64,000 nt of DNA, taken from contig JANFAH010000001.1 in NCBI GenBank assembly GCA_024663395.1, positions 5,456,001 to 5,520,000 of the forward strand, written 5' to 3'. Below the pieces are notes generated by a model. The model did not search any database, was not told where the DNA came from, and was given only the letters and a program-made list of their open reading frames with translations. Positions 37,291 to 50,600 of the stretch are shown here, piece after piece (position 1 is the stretch's first letter; each line of letters begins with the position of its first letter). This stretch comes from Pisolithus tinctorius (Eukaryota > Basidiomycota > Agaricomycetes > Boletales > Pisolithaceae). The position numbers and the translations under genes are program-made.

Positions 37291-40200
37291 ATGGACATGG
37301 ACATGGACAGCACAGCGAATACTGGCTCTGGACGGTCCATCGACATCGAACTCGGCGGGCAAGAAGTAATTACAATCGATCTATGTGACCTCGACCCAAA
37401 CCCGGAAGACGTCCTCGACCTTCTGAAGGAGGGACAGTGCAAGGTTTCCGTTTGGACGCGCCTAGCCAGCGAGTACTGGCGCAGGGATTATCTCGAGGCT
37501 GCAGAGACTATTGCCCATGCCGCAGTAGAGTGTATGTATACCAACTACACCGCTTGGCCTATATTGACATCCGTGCCCCCATCTAGCTCTTACTGCCAAT
37601 GGAGCGGTTGCTTCATCACCCCCCGTTTATGCACTTCTCGCGAACATACAACTCGCGCACGCACGAAGGGCTCCAAAAATTGTCCTTGCAGATGCCAGTG
37701 TGTACATTATCCTGCTGGGTTGTGAGCTCGTGCTGAGTTTCGCCTAGGGGAAGATAGACTCGACGGGGCACGTACCAAAGAGGATTACTACCGCGAAGCA
37801 GCACAATATCTCAATGCCGGTGAACGTGCTGCAGCGGAGGGTGGGGAGGGGGTAGGTGGAACCCTTGCATTCTTAACAAGAGGTTGGTCTCATTGCAATC
37901 CGGCTCAGTGTTCTCTAATCGTATCCAGGGATTCATCAACTGGCTACCCGTTCCATGGACGATGCGTTGCGCTCATTCGAAGGAGTCCTCGCAGAAAAGC
38001 CAACCAACATTGTCGCGTTACTGGGCAAGGTGTGTCCCAGTGTATCCAAGCTTGATGATGTCTGACCAACACTCCATCACAGGCCCGTATTTTGTACGCT
38101 AGAAGAAATTACCCGCAAGCCCTGAAGTTTCTTCAACAAGTACTTCAGCTCAACCCTTCTTGTTTACCTGATCCTCGAATAGGCATCGGTCTCTGTCTTT
38201 GGGCAATGGATCATAAGGCAAAGGCAAAGGCAGCTTGGCAGCGTAGTTTGGAGGTGGTATGTGTCCAATTCGTTGTATCTTTATCACATCGCTTAGTGAA
38301 AACTATCAGAATCCGTCGGAGTGGTCTGCACAACTCTTACTAGGGCTGGAGTCTATAAATGCCAGCAAAACTGGTAATCTCAGTGAGGAAGAACGCGCAC
38401 AGTCGTTTCTCATTGGTACCAAATATATCGAGGCAGCCTTCAAGGCGAACCAGAAAAGTGCCGCGGCCGCGAATGCTTTGTGTGAGCTGTTCTTGCGAAA
38501 GAGCAATCTCAAGCGGGTGCGATTGTTACTTTTCCCGTATCCAACAGGCTAATAACGCTCCACCTTGTACTCTTGCGTGTAGGCGTTGAAGCTGGCAGAG
38601 CGAACCGTTCAGTTTGCAGACACTCTGACGTTATTTACGGAGGGTAATCTGCGCGCCGCTCGGGTATTGCATGCAGAAGGTTCGCTGGCAGAGGCAACAA
38701 AATACTACACAACTGCCACCGAAGGTCAACCCAAGCATGTTCTTGGGGCGATCGGCATGGCTCAGATACAGATGCACAATGGTAAGCTTCCTCTGAACCC
38801 CCTTAACAATGGGAGAATGTAGGATTTATGTACCTGGCAGACGAGATACCCGCTGCGATACACACTCTCGATACGCTGATACAGCCCCCTAACCCCCAGA
38901 GATCTGTCGAAGCAACAGTGATGCTGGCGTCCCTGCGTGCACACCCCAGGCCAGGGGTATCGAGTAGCGATGCTGCACAAGAAAGGCTTCGTGCTCGTGA
39001 GCTTTTCGATCGCGCAACCAAAATGCTCGAGCACGAAGATCCACGTCCTAATGCCAATGCCAATGCACCCACTCGTGCGGCGGCTGCGACCATGGATGAC
39101 CTGGAGATGCACATCGAAGTAGCACGGTTGTGGCAGGAAGAACAACCAGAGCGAACTGCTCGTGCACTCCGTGAAGCTTTGCGGATCAGTGAAGCAAGTG
39201 GGCAAATTGACCCCCGGCTCCTAAATAACCTCGGCGCTCTACAACACATGGAATCTCATCTCGATGCGGCGCAATCAATGTATGAGGTAGCACTAACGAA
39301 GGCCGCTAATATTGGTGGCGACTCCGGAGAGGCAATGTCGACATCATTACTGTATAACCTGGCCAGGGTGTACGAAGATAAGGAGGATCTGGTTATGGCA
39401 AAGGAGGCTTATGACAAGCTACTTGCCCGTCATCCTGAATACGTAGATGGTTGGTTGCCAAATCCCTATAGCATGGGTGGCAAAATTGACCGTTTCACAG
39501 CTAGAGTTCGACAGGCTTTTATGCTAGCCAATTTGAATCAAGTCAATGAAGCACATGAAATATTGAAGCATGCCCTTACGACGCATACTAGTAATCTCAA
39601 CCTCCGCGCCTACTATACCTCCTTCCTCATTCAGAACAATCAGCTGAAGGTTGCCAAGGATTTCGTCTATGCCACACTCAAGGATTACGAGCGATCCGAC
39701 GCTTACTCACTCTGTGCCGCCGCTCTGATCATGTACCACCAGAGCCGCGAAAGTAGAGATCCAAACCCCAAGGCAGTAGAAGAGCGCAAGCGTGGCTTTC
39801 AGCGTGCTGTGGAAACATACCAGAAGGCCTTGCAGCTTGACCCACTTTGTGCCATGGCTGCACAAGGCCTCGCAATTGCCACTGCAGAGGATGCCTTGGG
39901 TGCTCTCAGTGGTGCCTCCGTGGCATCCATAGCCGAGGAAATTCAACTACGGATGAAAAACGCCCGTGATGCGTTAGATGTGTTCGCCAAGGTTCGGGAA
40001 TCTCTGAATGATGGGTGTGTCTACGTCAATATCGGGCATTGCTATTACGCGCGAGATGAGTTCGACCGTGCAATTGAGAGCGTGAGTAGAGGTCTGAAAA
40101 CGCATTCTCAGCTCATTCATGATAATCCCAGTATGAGACCGCTTCCTCAAGGTACTACGACGGTCACAATACTTCAGTGTTGTTATACCTTTGCCGGTCG

Positions 40201-41341
40201 TGGTATTCTAAAGGTAGCAAGGAGCAGTCGTTTCCCGCTATGAACACCGCGCTAAAGTATGCACAGATGGTTAGTGTGGTTTCCTTTCTACATATATACT
40301 TGTAAACAGCTCAACCGGCATGATAGGCGCTTCACCTTCAACCCAGCGACAAAGCGACAATTTACAACATTGCGATGATCCAACAGAAGGCCACAGAACT
40401 TTTGTTTGAGCTACCCCCTTCCAAGCGCACGCTACAAGACCTCGAACTAGCGATTGCACAAGCAACCCATGCACAGCGGTATGCCAGTCTGCCTTCACGA
40501 GATACGTATGCTGAATTAATCTTATTCCAATAATCAAAGGGTGTTTGGCTCCCTCGCCGCTGACCCCTCATCCTCTGTACCATACAACAAAGAAGTAGCG
40601 AATCAGAGACGCAAGTATGGTGAGATTATGTTGAGACGTGGCGACGAACACCTTGCTTCCCAGCGGGCGTTCGAGGCTGAGGCTCAAGCACGACTGGACG
40701 CTGCGAGACAACGGCGACAAGATGAGAAAATGCGTCTAGAGGCGGCTGAGGTACGTAACCATTTCTCCCTTGTATTATTCATGTCCAACCTCTCATGATT
40801 CTGTTTCGTTACCTAGCGCGCCAAACTGGAAGAATTGCGACAGCAAGCAGAGAAACTTGCTGAGGAGCGACGCATTGCTCGTGAACAGGTACTGGAATGG
40901 ACTCGAGAAATACAAGTGGAGAGCGAGGAGGAGCGCGAACGCAAAGCAAAGCGGGCGTCGAAAAAGCTAAAGACGGAGACAGAGAGCGGCGACGAGGCTA
41001 TCAACGGGGGGGAACCCAAGAAGAAGCGGAAGGGGAAACTAAAGAAAGTCAACGATCAAGGAGATGAGAATGAACAGCTGTTCAGCGACGAGGACATTGA
41101 CAATAAACCGGCCAAAAAGGTACTGTGTTGTCACTGACGGCCAAGACGGGGGCGCTAACTTATCTATAGCGGGGTGCCAAAAAGAGGGTCGTCAGGGACG
41201 ACGACGAACAAGAAGCAGGTAGTGGACCACGCAAAAAGCAATAGTGAGTGCATTCTGATCACTATTTTGCATCGCTTAACTAGTTCGCCTTACAGTAAAA
41301 GTAAAGAGTATATCTCCGACACGGATGATGAAATGACATGA
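37291..41341 (+). CDS. CTR9: PAF1-complex subunit Ctr9 (TPR protein)
   Basis: This is the TPR scaffold of the PAF1 transcription-elongation complex, nuclear and travelling with RNA polymerase II. From ATG 37291 a short D/M/N repeat leads into SIDIELGGQEVITIDLCDLD, the hallmark Ctr9 N-terminus, then YWRRDYLEAAETIAHAAVE. TPR units include ATRSMDDALRSFEGVLAEKP, RNYPQALKFLQQVLQLNPS, DEIPAAIHTLDTLIQP, HLDAAQSMYEVALTKAANI, LYNLARVYEDKEDLVMAKE and CYYARDEFDRAIES. The C-terminus is a long charged coiled coil (RAKLEELRQQAEKLAEERRI) and a K/E-rich tail ending YISDTDDEMT. At least ten introns are needed, and no unexplained frame break was seen. An earlier in-frame ATG at 37222 would add 23 residues not typical of the family. 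Confidence 0.9.
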
Positions 41342-41984
41342 TCCTTCTGGGCTACCTCTTATGTCCATTTCGTTATTCGTAGCCGCTACTTTGCATTTAA
41401 CAAACCCGCCGTGTAGTGTACATGTTTCATAGTTAAGTTTTTTTTTGTTATAGACACTTCGTTGTTTATGTATACCACGAGAGATCTGCGTCCGATCTTC
41501 AACTGGCTGCGCTTGCCGTTGTCCCGGACTCTGGCCTACATATCACCGCAAACCAGCTCAGTAGATTTCGCATAGTTGCGCGTACTTGTAGGATCTCTGG
41601 CGCAAACCCCAGGGTAATCGATTGATCAATGTCAGTTCTGAAATTCTGAAATACGAGGACTTTGACCTTGCGCCGTGCACCATAGGTTAACGGCAGGTCC
41701 CAAACCAGAATCGACCTGGTCTGAATACCTGAGACACGCATATGCTTGTTCTTTATCCCTTAGACACCCGTCACAGATACAGCGTCTGATGTTACGGCTA
41801 AAAATGATCCACTGTAACAACTGGTATCGGGATTGCATGACGGCAAGGAGGGTATTCGAAGCACAAGCCTCTGTCGGTTCTGAGCGTTTCCCTATAGCTC
41901 CTGCATTGCAATAACACCTAGCACCAACAAACACAAATGTGCTTGACGATGCCCAACACCGAACTCCGCAGGTCGGACCATCTG
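41342..41984. other. spacer between CTR9 and the first DUF6533 copy
   Basis: From about 41810 the sequence matches the 3' flanks of the other two DUF6533 copies (actggtatcggga around 41820, 53880 and 57230; cctagcacaaacaa-like text around 41910, 53938 and 57290). The amplified unit therefore starts inside this spacer. No gene is seen. Confidence 0.55.
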
Positions 41985-43860
41985 TCACGCGTGCGTCCCC
42001 GCATGCGACGCCATCGAGGGGCGGATTGCAAAATCGATTGGCTCCATCTCTCGACTCGGCTCGCCGTGAGACGATCGGACGAAACTTTCCCGGATGTGAA
42101 TTATCAGTCGTGAGGCCTGGTAGTCGTCCGGTAATTGATTCATGAAATGGGAATACTCACGATGGAACTTACGCAGAAAGAATATAGGGCTAAAATTATC
42201 CTGTAACAGTGGGGTCAAGCCAAACATACAATTAAGAGAAAACACTGGAGACATACGGAGCAGTGACATTGGCCAGAGCTGTGCGGTAGATAACGACGAG
42301 CGGAACAGATGCAATTAATATCCCTGAGTTCAGGGAGGTACGCAATTAGTTTTCTGTTTGAGGCACACAGGGCGTTGGTGGGCTTACCAAACATGCTGTG
42401 AGTCAAGATCACAATCACGCGCACTTTTCCTATGCATCAAGGGAATGTACTTACGGGAAATAGAAGAGCACGCTATCTCTGACCAGCGCTAGCGTCACTG
42501 GTTGTATGTTCCGAATTTCTTCTTTGATATTGGAGACCGTGAAATCCCCGAAACGATTAAACCTCAATTTCATACTTGAGTAAAGCAAGTAGAGCGTGAG
42601 TCCAAGGAAAATCGCTACAGTAAAACATGAGATCCCGGATAACTTTCGAATAAGAGGACTAACTGGCAACCAGGATTGCTATGATCCTTTTGGCTTGTCA
42701 GTTTCATATAGTGGAATAATTGTGAGAATTCCCACCAGGCTGGGAGTGTCCGCGCAGAGTTAGGAGGTCCGCTAAGCATACAACCTGGCCAAGGAATTCC
42801 GGCTGGAGGCTCGACCACCCTTCTCTCCATCCATGGAGCCACTGTAACACATGCGATAAACTCGACCTAAAAATGTCGCAGGCCATTCCGTGAGGCTCAC
42901 TTGTGAAGAATTCTGCAGCAAAATTTACGGACCAAAAATTCAACTGGTATAAAGGGGGTGGGGGATCAAGAAGAATGTGAGTAGGACAAATCATATCTCA
43001 CTGATGACCACAGATGCGAGAAAGATTTGGTGTTTTCGTAATCCCTTCGTGCCATGGAACATAGCTTGATACATAGCATTGAGACGGATCACCTGGATAA
43101 CGTTGACGAGGGTCGTGTACAATATTCTCCCTCCGCTAGCAACACAGTAAGTCAACGGCTGCGAAGTTGTGAATCGATGGAACTCACAAAATCAAGTAAG
43201 AGTAGTAGACCTTGCAGCTTACCGCGTGAAATGGTTAGTAACTTTAAAATTGGTTCGTGTGAATGCATACAACTAATAATGACGTCAGTCAACAAAGAAA
43301 TATGAACTCGCTGATTCGCGTGCAGGTACAGAGAGACCCTGGTGGTTGTTCACTGGAATTCCATTGAATAGTAGGATACAGCGAATGAAAGGCACCGTAC
43401 CGGCAAAAAATCCCCTGCGCGAGTTGATATGACAGGACAGCAGCCAGGATAGGAATTTCCTGAGACTTACGCAAGATAAAAAAGAGCATAGTAACGTCCA
43501 AAAAGAAAAAGTGTTTGAACTAGGGCGCGACGAACTCTGCTGCGCCAAGAGATGTACTCGTTATTAATGTTAGTGTTGCGGTAATATCTCCAGATAAGGG
43601 GAACCTGCAAGAAAATGCTCCGTCAGGACGCGAGGATTGAGGCCAGACGTAGCAAACCTCTCTGTCGAGATTGGTTGAGATGTCGTAGACGAGGAACGCC
43701 GTACAAGATACTATATCATCGACACGCGGAGTTTGAGGTCAGTGCGGGATCAAATAAGTCAGAATTTAGGGTTTCATTTACGGGTAACATAGTTGACGAG
43801 ACGAATCTGACGGAGGTTGTCGTACAAAACTTGAAGTTCTTCTTCTGCTGTTGCAGACAT
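41985..43860 (-). CDS. DUF6533-type seven-helix membrane protein, copy A
   Basis: This is a fungal-specific membrane protein of unknown function, with the DUF6533 N-terminal pattern. ATG at 43860 gives MSATAEEELQVLYDNL and RQIRLVNYVT. The next exon reads AFLVYDISTNLDREV, and an intron joins it to PLIWRYYRNTNINNEY, then RALVQTLFLFGRYYALFYLA. A later exon has ASGGRILYTTLVNVIQVIRL and NAMYQAMFHGTKGLRKHQ, then the helix IFLASVVIS. Near the C-terminus are LRFNRFGDFTVSNIKEEI and a last exon ASRLIIHIRESFVRSSHG, ending HAGTHA at the stop 41985-41987. Eight or more introns are implied. All exons checked are open. It is divergent from the P450 across a 210-bp gap. Copies B and C resemble each other more than A in the third exon. 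Confidence 0.62.
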
Positions 43861-44070
43861 CGTGTATTAGGGGTGCGGTCGCCAACCAGGGGACAGTAAG
43901 TCGATTCTGAAACTGATGTACGCTGGGCCAACGGGCATCGTCGTTTAATATACTAGAGTCCCGGGATCATATCAGTCTGCCGGCGCGCAGTTGGCGCGCA
44001 GTCACACCCACTCCTGCTTTCAAGCTTTCAAACACTGCCAAGTTGCACCGCCAGCCAGCGGAGCACGACC
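43861..44070. promoter_or_regulatory. divergent promoter between DUF6533 copy A and the P450
   Basis: The two start codons are 210 bp apart on opposite strands. Related sequence recurs 5' of the P450 fragment at about 56320-56370 (cacacccactcct) and near 59395-59420. This shows that the divergent promoter was part of the duplicated unit. Confidence 0.5.
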
Positions 44071-45609
44071 ATGATTTTTGCTACTGTCATCGCACTCTAC
44101 CTCACTTACCGCTTGTATCGATTTTTGCACGGGCTTCATGTCAGTTGAGCCTGGCAACCCCCCCTTCACATTCACCTCACTGACACCGTGCAGAAAACCA
44201 ACTACCTTCCTGGTATAAGACCGTTGTTCGATCCAACTGTCCCTCCAGGAAACTTCATCCCAACATGCTGGTTCAACTATGGCTTTCTTTGGACCTGGGT
44301 TTTTCGCAAGACAGGCAGGCCCGTGATTCCTCCTTCATTCTCGTGCAGCTGATTCCCCCTTCAGAGCAGTTTAGACCCAATTACGAGGTACTCTCCTCTG
44401 TGCCCATATTGTCTGGCACACCGTTCTACTACCTTAGGTCTGTCGAAGTAGTCAGGCAGTTCCTTGGAAACGAAATCAAGAACCAGATCGCTAAGCCCGA
44501 CTCCTTCACAACTGCTCGGTTAGTCTTCCCTTCCCTCCTCAGGTAAACCCCTCTTAATGTGATGTAATGCAGTTTATGGGGCCACAGTGTAGCTTCCCAA
44601 CATGGCGAGGACTGGAAACGCCACAGGCGAGCCGTTGTTCCCGCCTTCAACCAGACGATGTAAGTGTTTCGTCTCTTTCTCCTTACGGTAACTCCACTAT
44701 CACGTTTATACAGGTTCTCTCGTGTGGCAGAGGAAACTGTTGCTGTATACAACGACTTAGTCACATCGCAAGGATGGAGCAGTGCCACTCGCGATGTCAT
44801 CGTCCACATCGATCCTCTCATTATAAGAGTATGCCCTTTCTGTTTAGTATATTGAGCGATTTGAGAGTGAAATATTTACAGTTTACCTTCGTCATTTTAT
44901 CACGTTGCGGTTTTGGTATACCCATCTCTTGGAAAACCAACGAAGATGACTCAGACGATGCTATTTTTGAGAAGGCTCTTGCTACTGCGTCAGAGACATT
45001 CATCCCCCGTATTTCTATCCCAAATTGGCTTTATGCCCTGCCTATCAGAGCGTCAGTTAAATCAAATTTACATTGCCATATGTTGAAATCATGCCATGCC
45101 AGCTTACAGGAGATTGACAATGCTTGGAACACGGTCGTCATACTCATGCGCAAGTTTGCTCAGGCTCGTCGGTCTGATCTAGCCGGTTTCAACGAAGACG
45201 GTGACAGAACCAGGGACGTCTTTACCCGGCTTGTACTTGCTGCTGATGAAGTTGGGAAACATGCTCTCGATATTTCCGAAGTTGTGAGTTGCTAGGGTAC
45301 TCATCACTCTGGATAGTTTTTGGAGGACTGCCACAGGCACCCAACATGCTCACGTTGCTTTTCGCCGGGCATGGTAAGGCGTTCTCGAATGCACTTTGCG
45401 AGCCCTCATGCCTATTTTCAGAGACGACGATGAGTTCACTTATCACGACGCTGATGATGCTCGCGCTTTGGCAAGACGAGCAGGAGAAAGCTCACGAGGA
45501 GATCGTCCGCGAGTTTCCTAAGGGAACACTACTTGTGCGCCGTTCCCTCCAATTTTACCGCAGCGAGTGTGCTCAGTCTGACATGATATATATCGGTCCC
45601 CTAGACGAC

Positions 45610-45623
45610 AAACGTTTGCAAAG
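45610..45623 (+). repeat. left target-site duplication of the LINE
   Basis: This 14-bp stretch, aaacgtttgcaaag, ends exactly where P450 similarity stops. The same 14 bp ends at 52255, where P450 similarity resumes. Confidence 0.85.
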
Positions 45624-45829
45624 AAAAACGCTCCTTGACTCCGCTCCGCGTGGCACCCCGACTAGGACCCCGAAAAAACTCTTTCGCCCTCGTCACACCA
45701 GCCCCAGCAGAGGCCCGTCGCAGACACTAGCGACGTACAGTAGCGTTCTCTAGAATCACAACCCCAAAAACACATCTCCCACCTCCCCAACTCCCATAAT
45801 CAGTAGAATCACCCTACATTCGACGATCC

Positions 45830-47692
45830 ATGACCACGACAGGACGAACGTCCTTGAGGTCAGGTTCCCACGCCACGTCAGGCCCCCCACCGGGACCCCG
45901 TACATCTGGTGTGGCCCCACCCGGCAAAACAACCCGAAGTAGCGGCATACCACTCGACGACATTATCAACGACCCAGATGCGGAAATCAAAGACGTAGAA
46001 TCAGCAAGAACTCTCCTGGACCAAGCGTACACGATCCATGGCGAGCCAGCCTCGCCAGAACACATCTCCCAAGCACTCTTCTACATTTCGCAAGCCAAGG
46101 GAGTCAACAACACGTTACGCTCAATCATTCGCGCCACGGCCTTCCTCGTCAGGGAGCTGACGGCACCGGCTTTGGCTGACTCCATCACCAGGGCAGTCGC
46201 AGACAAGCTTGAAAGTTCGGTACTGATCGCGATCTCCCCCCATGTAGGAAAGATCTTAGCAACCGCCGACAACCTAGAGAAGGTCAACGAGAAAGCAAGC
46301 GAAAATGTCCGGTTGATCAACGCTAAGCTCAGCGAAACCATCGTTCCATCACCCACCGCCACCGCCCATCCAAACGATAACCATCTGGAAGATAAAGTAC
46401 AAAGTCTCGCCGACGATGTAGGTTTGGTTAAATCAGCACTCGAAGAAGTCAAAACCCTCCTCAAAACCAACGCTCCCCCGGCTCCCTTCCCCGTATCCTA
46501 CAGAGATGCCCTCGCAACAGCATCAGCTAACCCAAACCAGATCCCGCTTGGTACTCGTCCCACCCCGGAACTCGCTAGGGCTCACGCAGCCATCAAAGAA
46601 AGGCAACTACTACTAGAACTCAACAGCGATCACCCACTCCTCAACGAAACGACCAGCAGAGAATCATCCGTCGACCTCATTAAACAGGCGATTGATACGG
46701 TAGACCGCATCGACGGTCCAGGCCCCCAACTCAAGTCCATCGCCCGCCTTCGCAACAACTGTATCTTGCTCGAACTCAACAGCCAGGAGTCTGCAGCGTG
46801 GATCAGAGACGCACCAAACAGAAACGCTTTCTTGGAGAAACTAGGTGGAACAGCAACGATCAAGGACAGACAGTATAGTATAGTCATTCCTTTCCTTCCC
46901 GTCACCACTGACCTAGACAGCCCCGACACTCTACGCGGGATGGAGAACGAGAACAACATCCAGACTGGGTCGATACTGCGCATTAAATGGATCAAGGACC
47001 CCGCAAAACGTTCACCCACCCAGAAAGTAGCCCACGCCCTCGCCTTCATCACCTCGCCTGACACAGCCAACCGCCTCCTGAGGGACGGCTTTTACTGGGG
47101 CCTAGACAGGCTCCGCCCGTACAAGGACAAAAGGGAGCCAATACGGTGTCTCAAATGTCAACGAACAGGCCATCTGGCAAAGGACTGCAAACAAACGGAA
47201 GACACATGCGGCCTGTGCGCCCTACCACACCGCGCACAAGGATGCACCTCCCTTACAGTTTTCTGCGTTAATTGCCAAAACGACTCCCACCCCAGCAACG
47301 ACAGACAATGTCCCGACTTCATTAGACGCTGCAATACGCTACACGACCGAACCCCGGAGAACAGGATGCCGTACTTCCCCACCTCGGAGGAGTGGACACA
47401 AGTAGAACTACCCCCACGCCCTCTAGATCCCATTAAACGGACCAGACCCCCTCCGAACCCACTTGCCGCCCAGGGACAACTAAGACAAATGACCCTAGGC
47501 GAGGCCATGAACGTCCGCACCCACGTCCCCAAACGAGGTCAACACAACATGATACGAGGAGGCAGAGGAGCCCCCCCCATCCGTACTCATTCGCTGCTAC
47601 ATCCTCTACCGCCCCGCCCCAATTTCCAACCTGCCCTGACGTCAACCCCGCTAGCCGAAACCCCCCCCAACCCCTCCCCTAATGATGTCTGA
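45830..47692 (+). CDS. LINE ORF1, gag-like RNA-binding protein
   Basis: This 620-residue protein should coat the LINE RNA and chaperone target-primed reverse transcription. The N-terminal half is helical and charged (DNLEKVNEKASENVRLINAK looks coiled-coil). The middle has an RRM-like or PRE-type stretch (LLELNSQESAAWIRDAPN and the following segment). Residues about 440-500 carry three zinc knuckles: CLKCQRTGHLAKDC, CGLCALPHRAQGC and CVNCQNDSHPSNDRQC. The C-terminus is proline-rich. The frame is open throughout. Its stop overlaps the ORF2 start by 11 nt. Confidence 0.82.
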   Translation: MTTTGRTSLRSGSHATSGPPPGPRTSGVAPPGKTTRSSGIPLDDIINDPDAEIKDVESARTLLDQAYTIHGEPASPEHISQALFYISQAKGVNNTLRSIIRATAFLVRELTAPALADSITRAVADKLESSVLIAISPHVGKILATADNLEKVNEKASENVRLINAKLSETIVPSPTATAHPNDNHLEDKVQSLADDVGLVKSALEEVKTLLKTNAPPAPFPVSYRDALATASANPNQIPLGTRPTPELARAHAAIKERQLLLELNSDHPLLNETTSRESSVDLIKQAIDTVDRIDGPGPQLKSIARLRNNCILLELNSQESAAWIRDAPNRNAFLEKLGGTATIKDRQYSIVIPFLPVTTDLDSPDTLRGMENENNIQTGSILRIKWIKDPAKRSPTQKVAHALAFITSPDTANRLLRDGFYWGLDRLRPYKDKREPIRCLKCQRTGHLAKDCKQTEDTCGLCALPHRAQGCTSLTVFCVNCQNDSHPSNDRQCPDFIRRCNTLHDRTPENRMPYFPTSEEWTQVELPPRPLDPIKRTRPPPNPLAAQGQLRQMTLGEAMNVRTHVPKRGQHNMIRGGRGAPPIRTHSLLHPLPPRPNFQPALTSTPLAETPPNPSPNDV

Positions 47693-50600
47693 AAGCCGTA
47701 CCCAGGACGACGCACTGACCAAACTACGAATATGGCAACAAAACCTTAATACTTCCCACATAGCACTACACTCACTAATCAACAGCCAGTTAGCCGAGGA
47801 ATGGGACATAGTCGCATTACAAGAACCCCCGATAGACCAACTTGGTAATACCAGAGCCAACACCCGATGGAGGGTGGTATACCCAACAACGAAACTAGCA
47901 CAAGGCGCAAAGCCCCGGGCAGTAACTTTGATAAACTCGAGAATTAGCACTAACACTTGGGAGCAGGTCGACTTCCCGTCTGTGGACGTGGTGGTTACGA
48001 GACTGAGAACGACGAAAGGAACGTACACGCTGTTTAACGTATACAACGATTGCAAGCACGACCGCACGGTGGAAGGCATGGGATCCTTCTTAACGGCGAA
48101 CATAAGGGACATAAGAAGAAATGAAGGCGACGGAATGATATGGGCAGGAGACTTCAACAGACACCACCCGATGTGGGACGAAGAACGCAATCACCACCTG
48201 TTCACGGCCTCCGCAATCGCGTCGGCACACAAGCTGCTAGAACTGGTAGCGGACTACGGCATGGTCCAGGCCCTGCCCAAGGGCAAACCCACGCTCCAAT
48301 CCTCCTCCACAGGGAATTGGACACGACCAGATAACGTTTTTTGTACAGAGTCTATGCTAGCGGACCTATCCAAGTGCGACACCAGTCCAGAGGACCGTGG
48401 TCCCAACACCGATCACCTTCCAGTGCTAACGCTGCTCGACACGACCCTCACCCCGTCGTCGACATCCCCGTCCTTTAACTTCAGGGAGGTCGACTGGAAG
48501 AGGTTCAACAGCTCGCTCAAAGCCGAGCTGGCGAAGATCGGCCCTCCAGCAGCTATAAATAGCGAAACAGTGTTCCAAAGAACGGCCAGAGGCATAGACG
48601 AGGCCTTGCGTAGGACCATGGAGAAGGAGGTCCCGAGGACACGCCCGCACCCTCACAGGAAAAGATGGTGGACGAAAGAACTAACAACCCTGCGTAATGA
48701 GCTAAAAACGCTAAGTAAAGCATCATACACGTTCCGTGCAATACGCGATCATCCCAGTCACAGCCAACGAAAGACGAAAGCTAAGGAGTACGACAGGACC
48801 ATTCAATCTGCCAAAAAGAGCCACTGGAGGGACTGGCTTGAAGAGGCGAACAGCGACGACCTCTGGATAGCGAACAAGTACATATCCAAGCCATATGGAG
48901 ACGGCAGTAACGCCCGCGTACCAACACTTAAAAAACTAGACGACGACGGAGCCGCAACCACGCTCAGCACCAACGAGGACAAAAGTCAAGCCTTCGCGCA
49001 CACGCTCTTCCCACCCCCTCCACCCCAGTCCTCGGTACCACAAGACTACAGATACCCACCACCGGAAGTGCAATGGTCGGCCATCACAAAGGACCAGCTC
49101 GCTCGAACGATCAAAAACCTTAGCCCATACAAGGCCCCAGGGCCCGACGGGGTAGCCAACATAGTATTCCAAAAATCTCCAGTCCTGGCAAGCTACTTAC
49201 TACACCTCTTTAACGCAGTGTTCACGCTGCAGACCTATTACGACCCATGGAGAGAATCGACAACAGTAATTCTCCGCAAACCCGGCAAGGCAGACTACAC
49301 TACGCCGAAGGCCTATCGCCCCATCGCGCTCCTCAACACCACCGCTAAACTTCTCTCAGCAATCGTAGCAGAAAACACCACATACATCCTCGAGAAACAC
49401 CAACTACTCCCAGGCACGCACTTCGGCGGTAGGCCAGGTCGCTCAACCGAAGATTCGCTGATTTTACTAGAGTCCACGATACGACACGCCTGGCGACAAA
49501 AGCAAGTGGTATCGGCACTCTTCCTCGACATCGAAGGGGCATTTCCGAACGCCGTCACAGACCGCCTGCTACACAACATGAGGAAGCGGGGTCTACCCGC
49601 GGAAATCGTTAATTACACAGGACGACTACTCTCCAACAGAAAAACTAAAATCCGCTTTGACGACTACGAATCCAACTGGTTCGAAATAAAAAACAGTATA
49701 GGCCAAGGGGATCCGCTGTCAATGATCCTATACGTAATCTACAGCTCGGATCTGGTCGATACAGCCAAAGGTAAAAATGAACTAACGCTAGCCTTTGTAG
49801 ACGACACTGCCTTTATAGCTATCGGTAAAACCTTCGCAGCGACCCACGCCATCCTACGCGACATGATGGAATGAGATGACGGCGGCTTCGCCTGGTCCGA
49901 AGGACACAATTCCCGCTTCGAAACTAGCAAGTTCGCACTCATGGACTTCACGCTCAGCCGCAACAAACCCAGACCACCACTAACGCTAAGAGACACCACC
50001 ATTAATCCGTCAGCCACTCACAAGTTCCTAGGAATTATCCTCGACCAAGAACTAAGGTGGAAAACACAAGCAGCACAAGCCTTAGCGAAAGGAACAAAGC
50101 AGGCCCTCCTGCTACGAAGACTCTCTGCGTCCTCATGGGGCATCCCCATGAAACAGATGCGACGACTCTATCAAGCGGTAGTGGTGCCTAAGATAACATA
50201 CGCTGCATCAGTATGGCTACGCCCGCCCTACACTGGGGACCTCTCCTCCAAATCGAGAGGCTCGAGAAGTGTCACTGCGCGCATTACCACAATCCAGAGA
50301 ACGGCTATTCTAGCAGCAACGGGAGCCATGAGAACCACGCCCACGGACGCCCTCCTAGCACACGCACACATACTCCCAGCTCCCCAACTCGTCCAACAAA
50401 TACTACACAGAACGTCCCTACGCCTGGCGTCGCTGCCAGTTACGCACCCGCTTCACCAACACATCAAAAAAGCAGCAAAAAGGAATGTAAAACATCACCG
50501 CACAGTACTACACCGCCTCTTCCACGACCTGGAGGTCAACCCAAGAGCTGTCGAGGAGATCCGCCCATGCCTGCTACCCCCATACGCCCTCCCCACACAC

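Noticed and set aside
45361..45428. apparent disruption of the P450 I-helix
   Set aside because: It is an ordinary intron (gtaagg to ttttcag). Removing it restores AGHETT.
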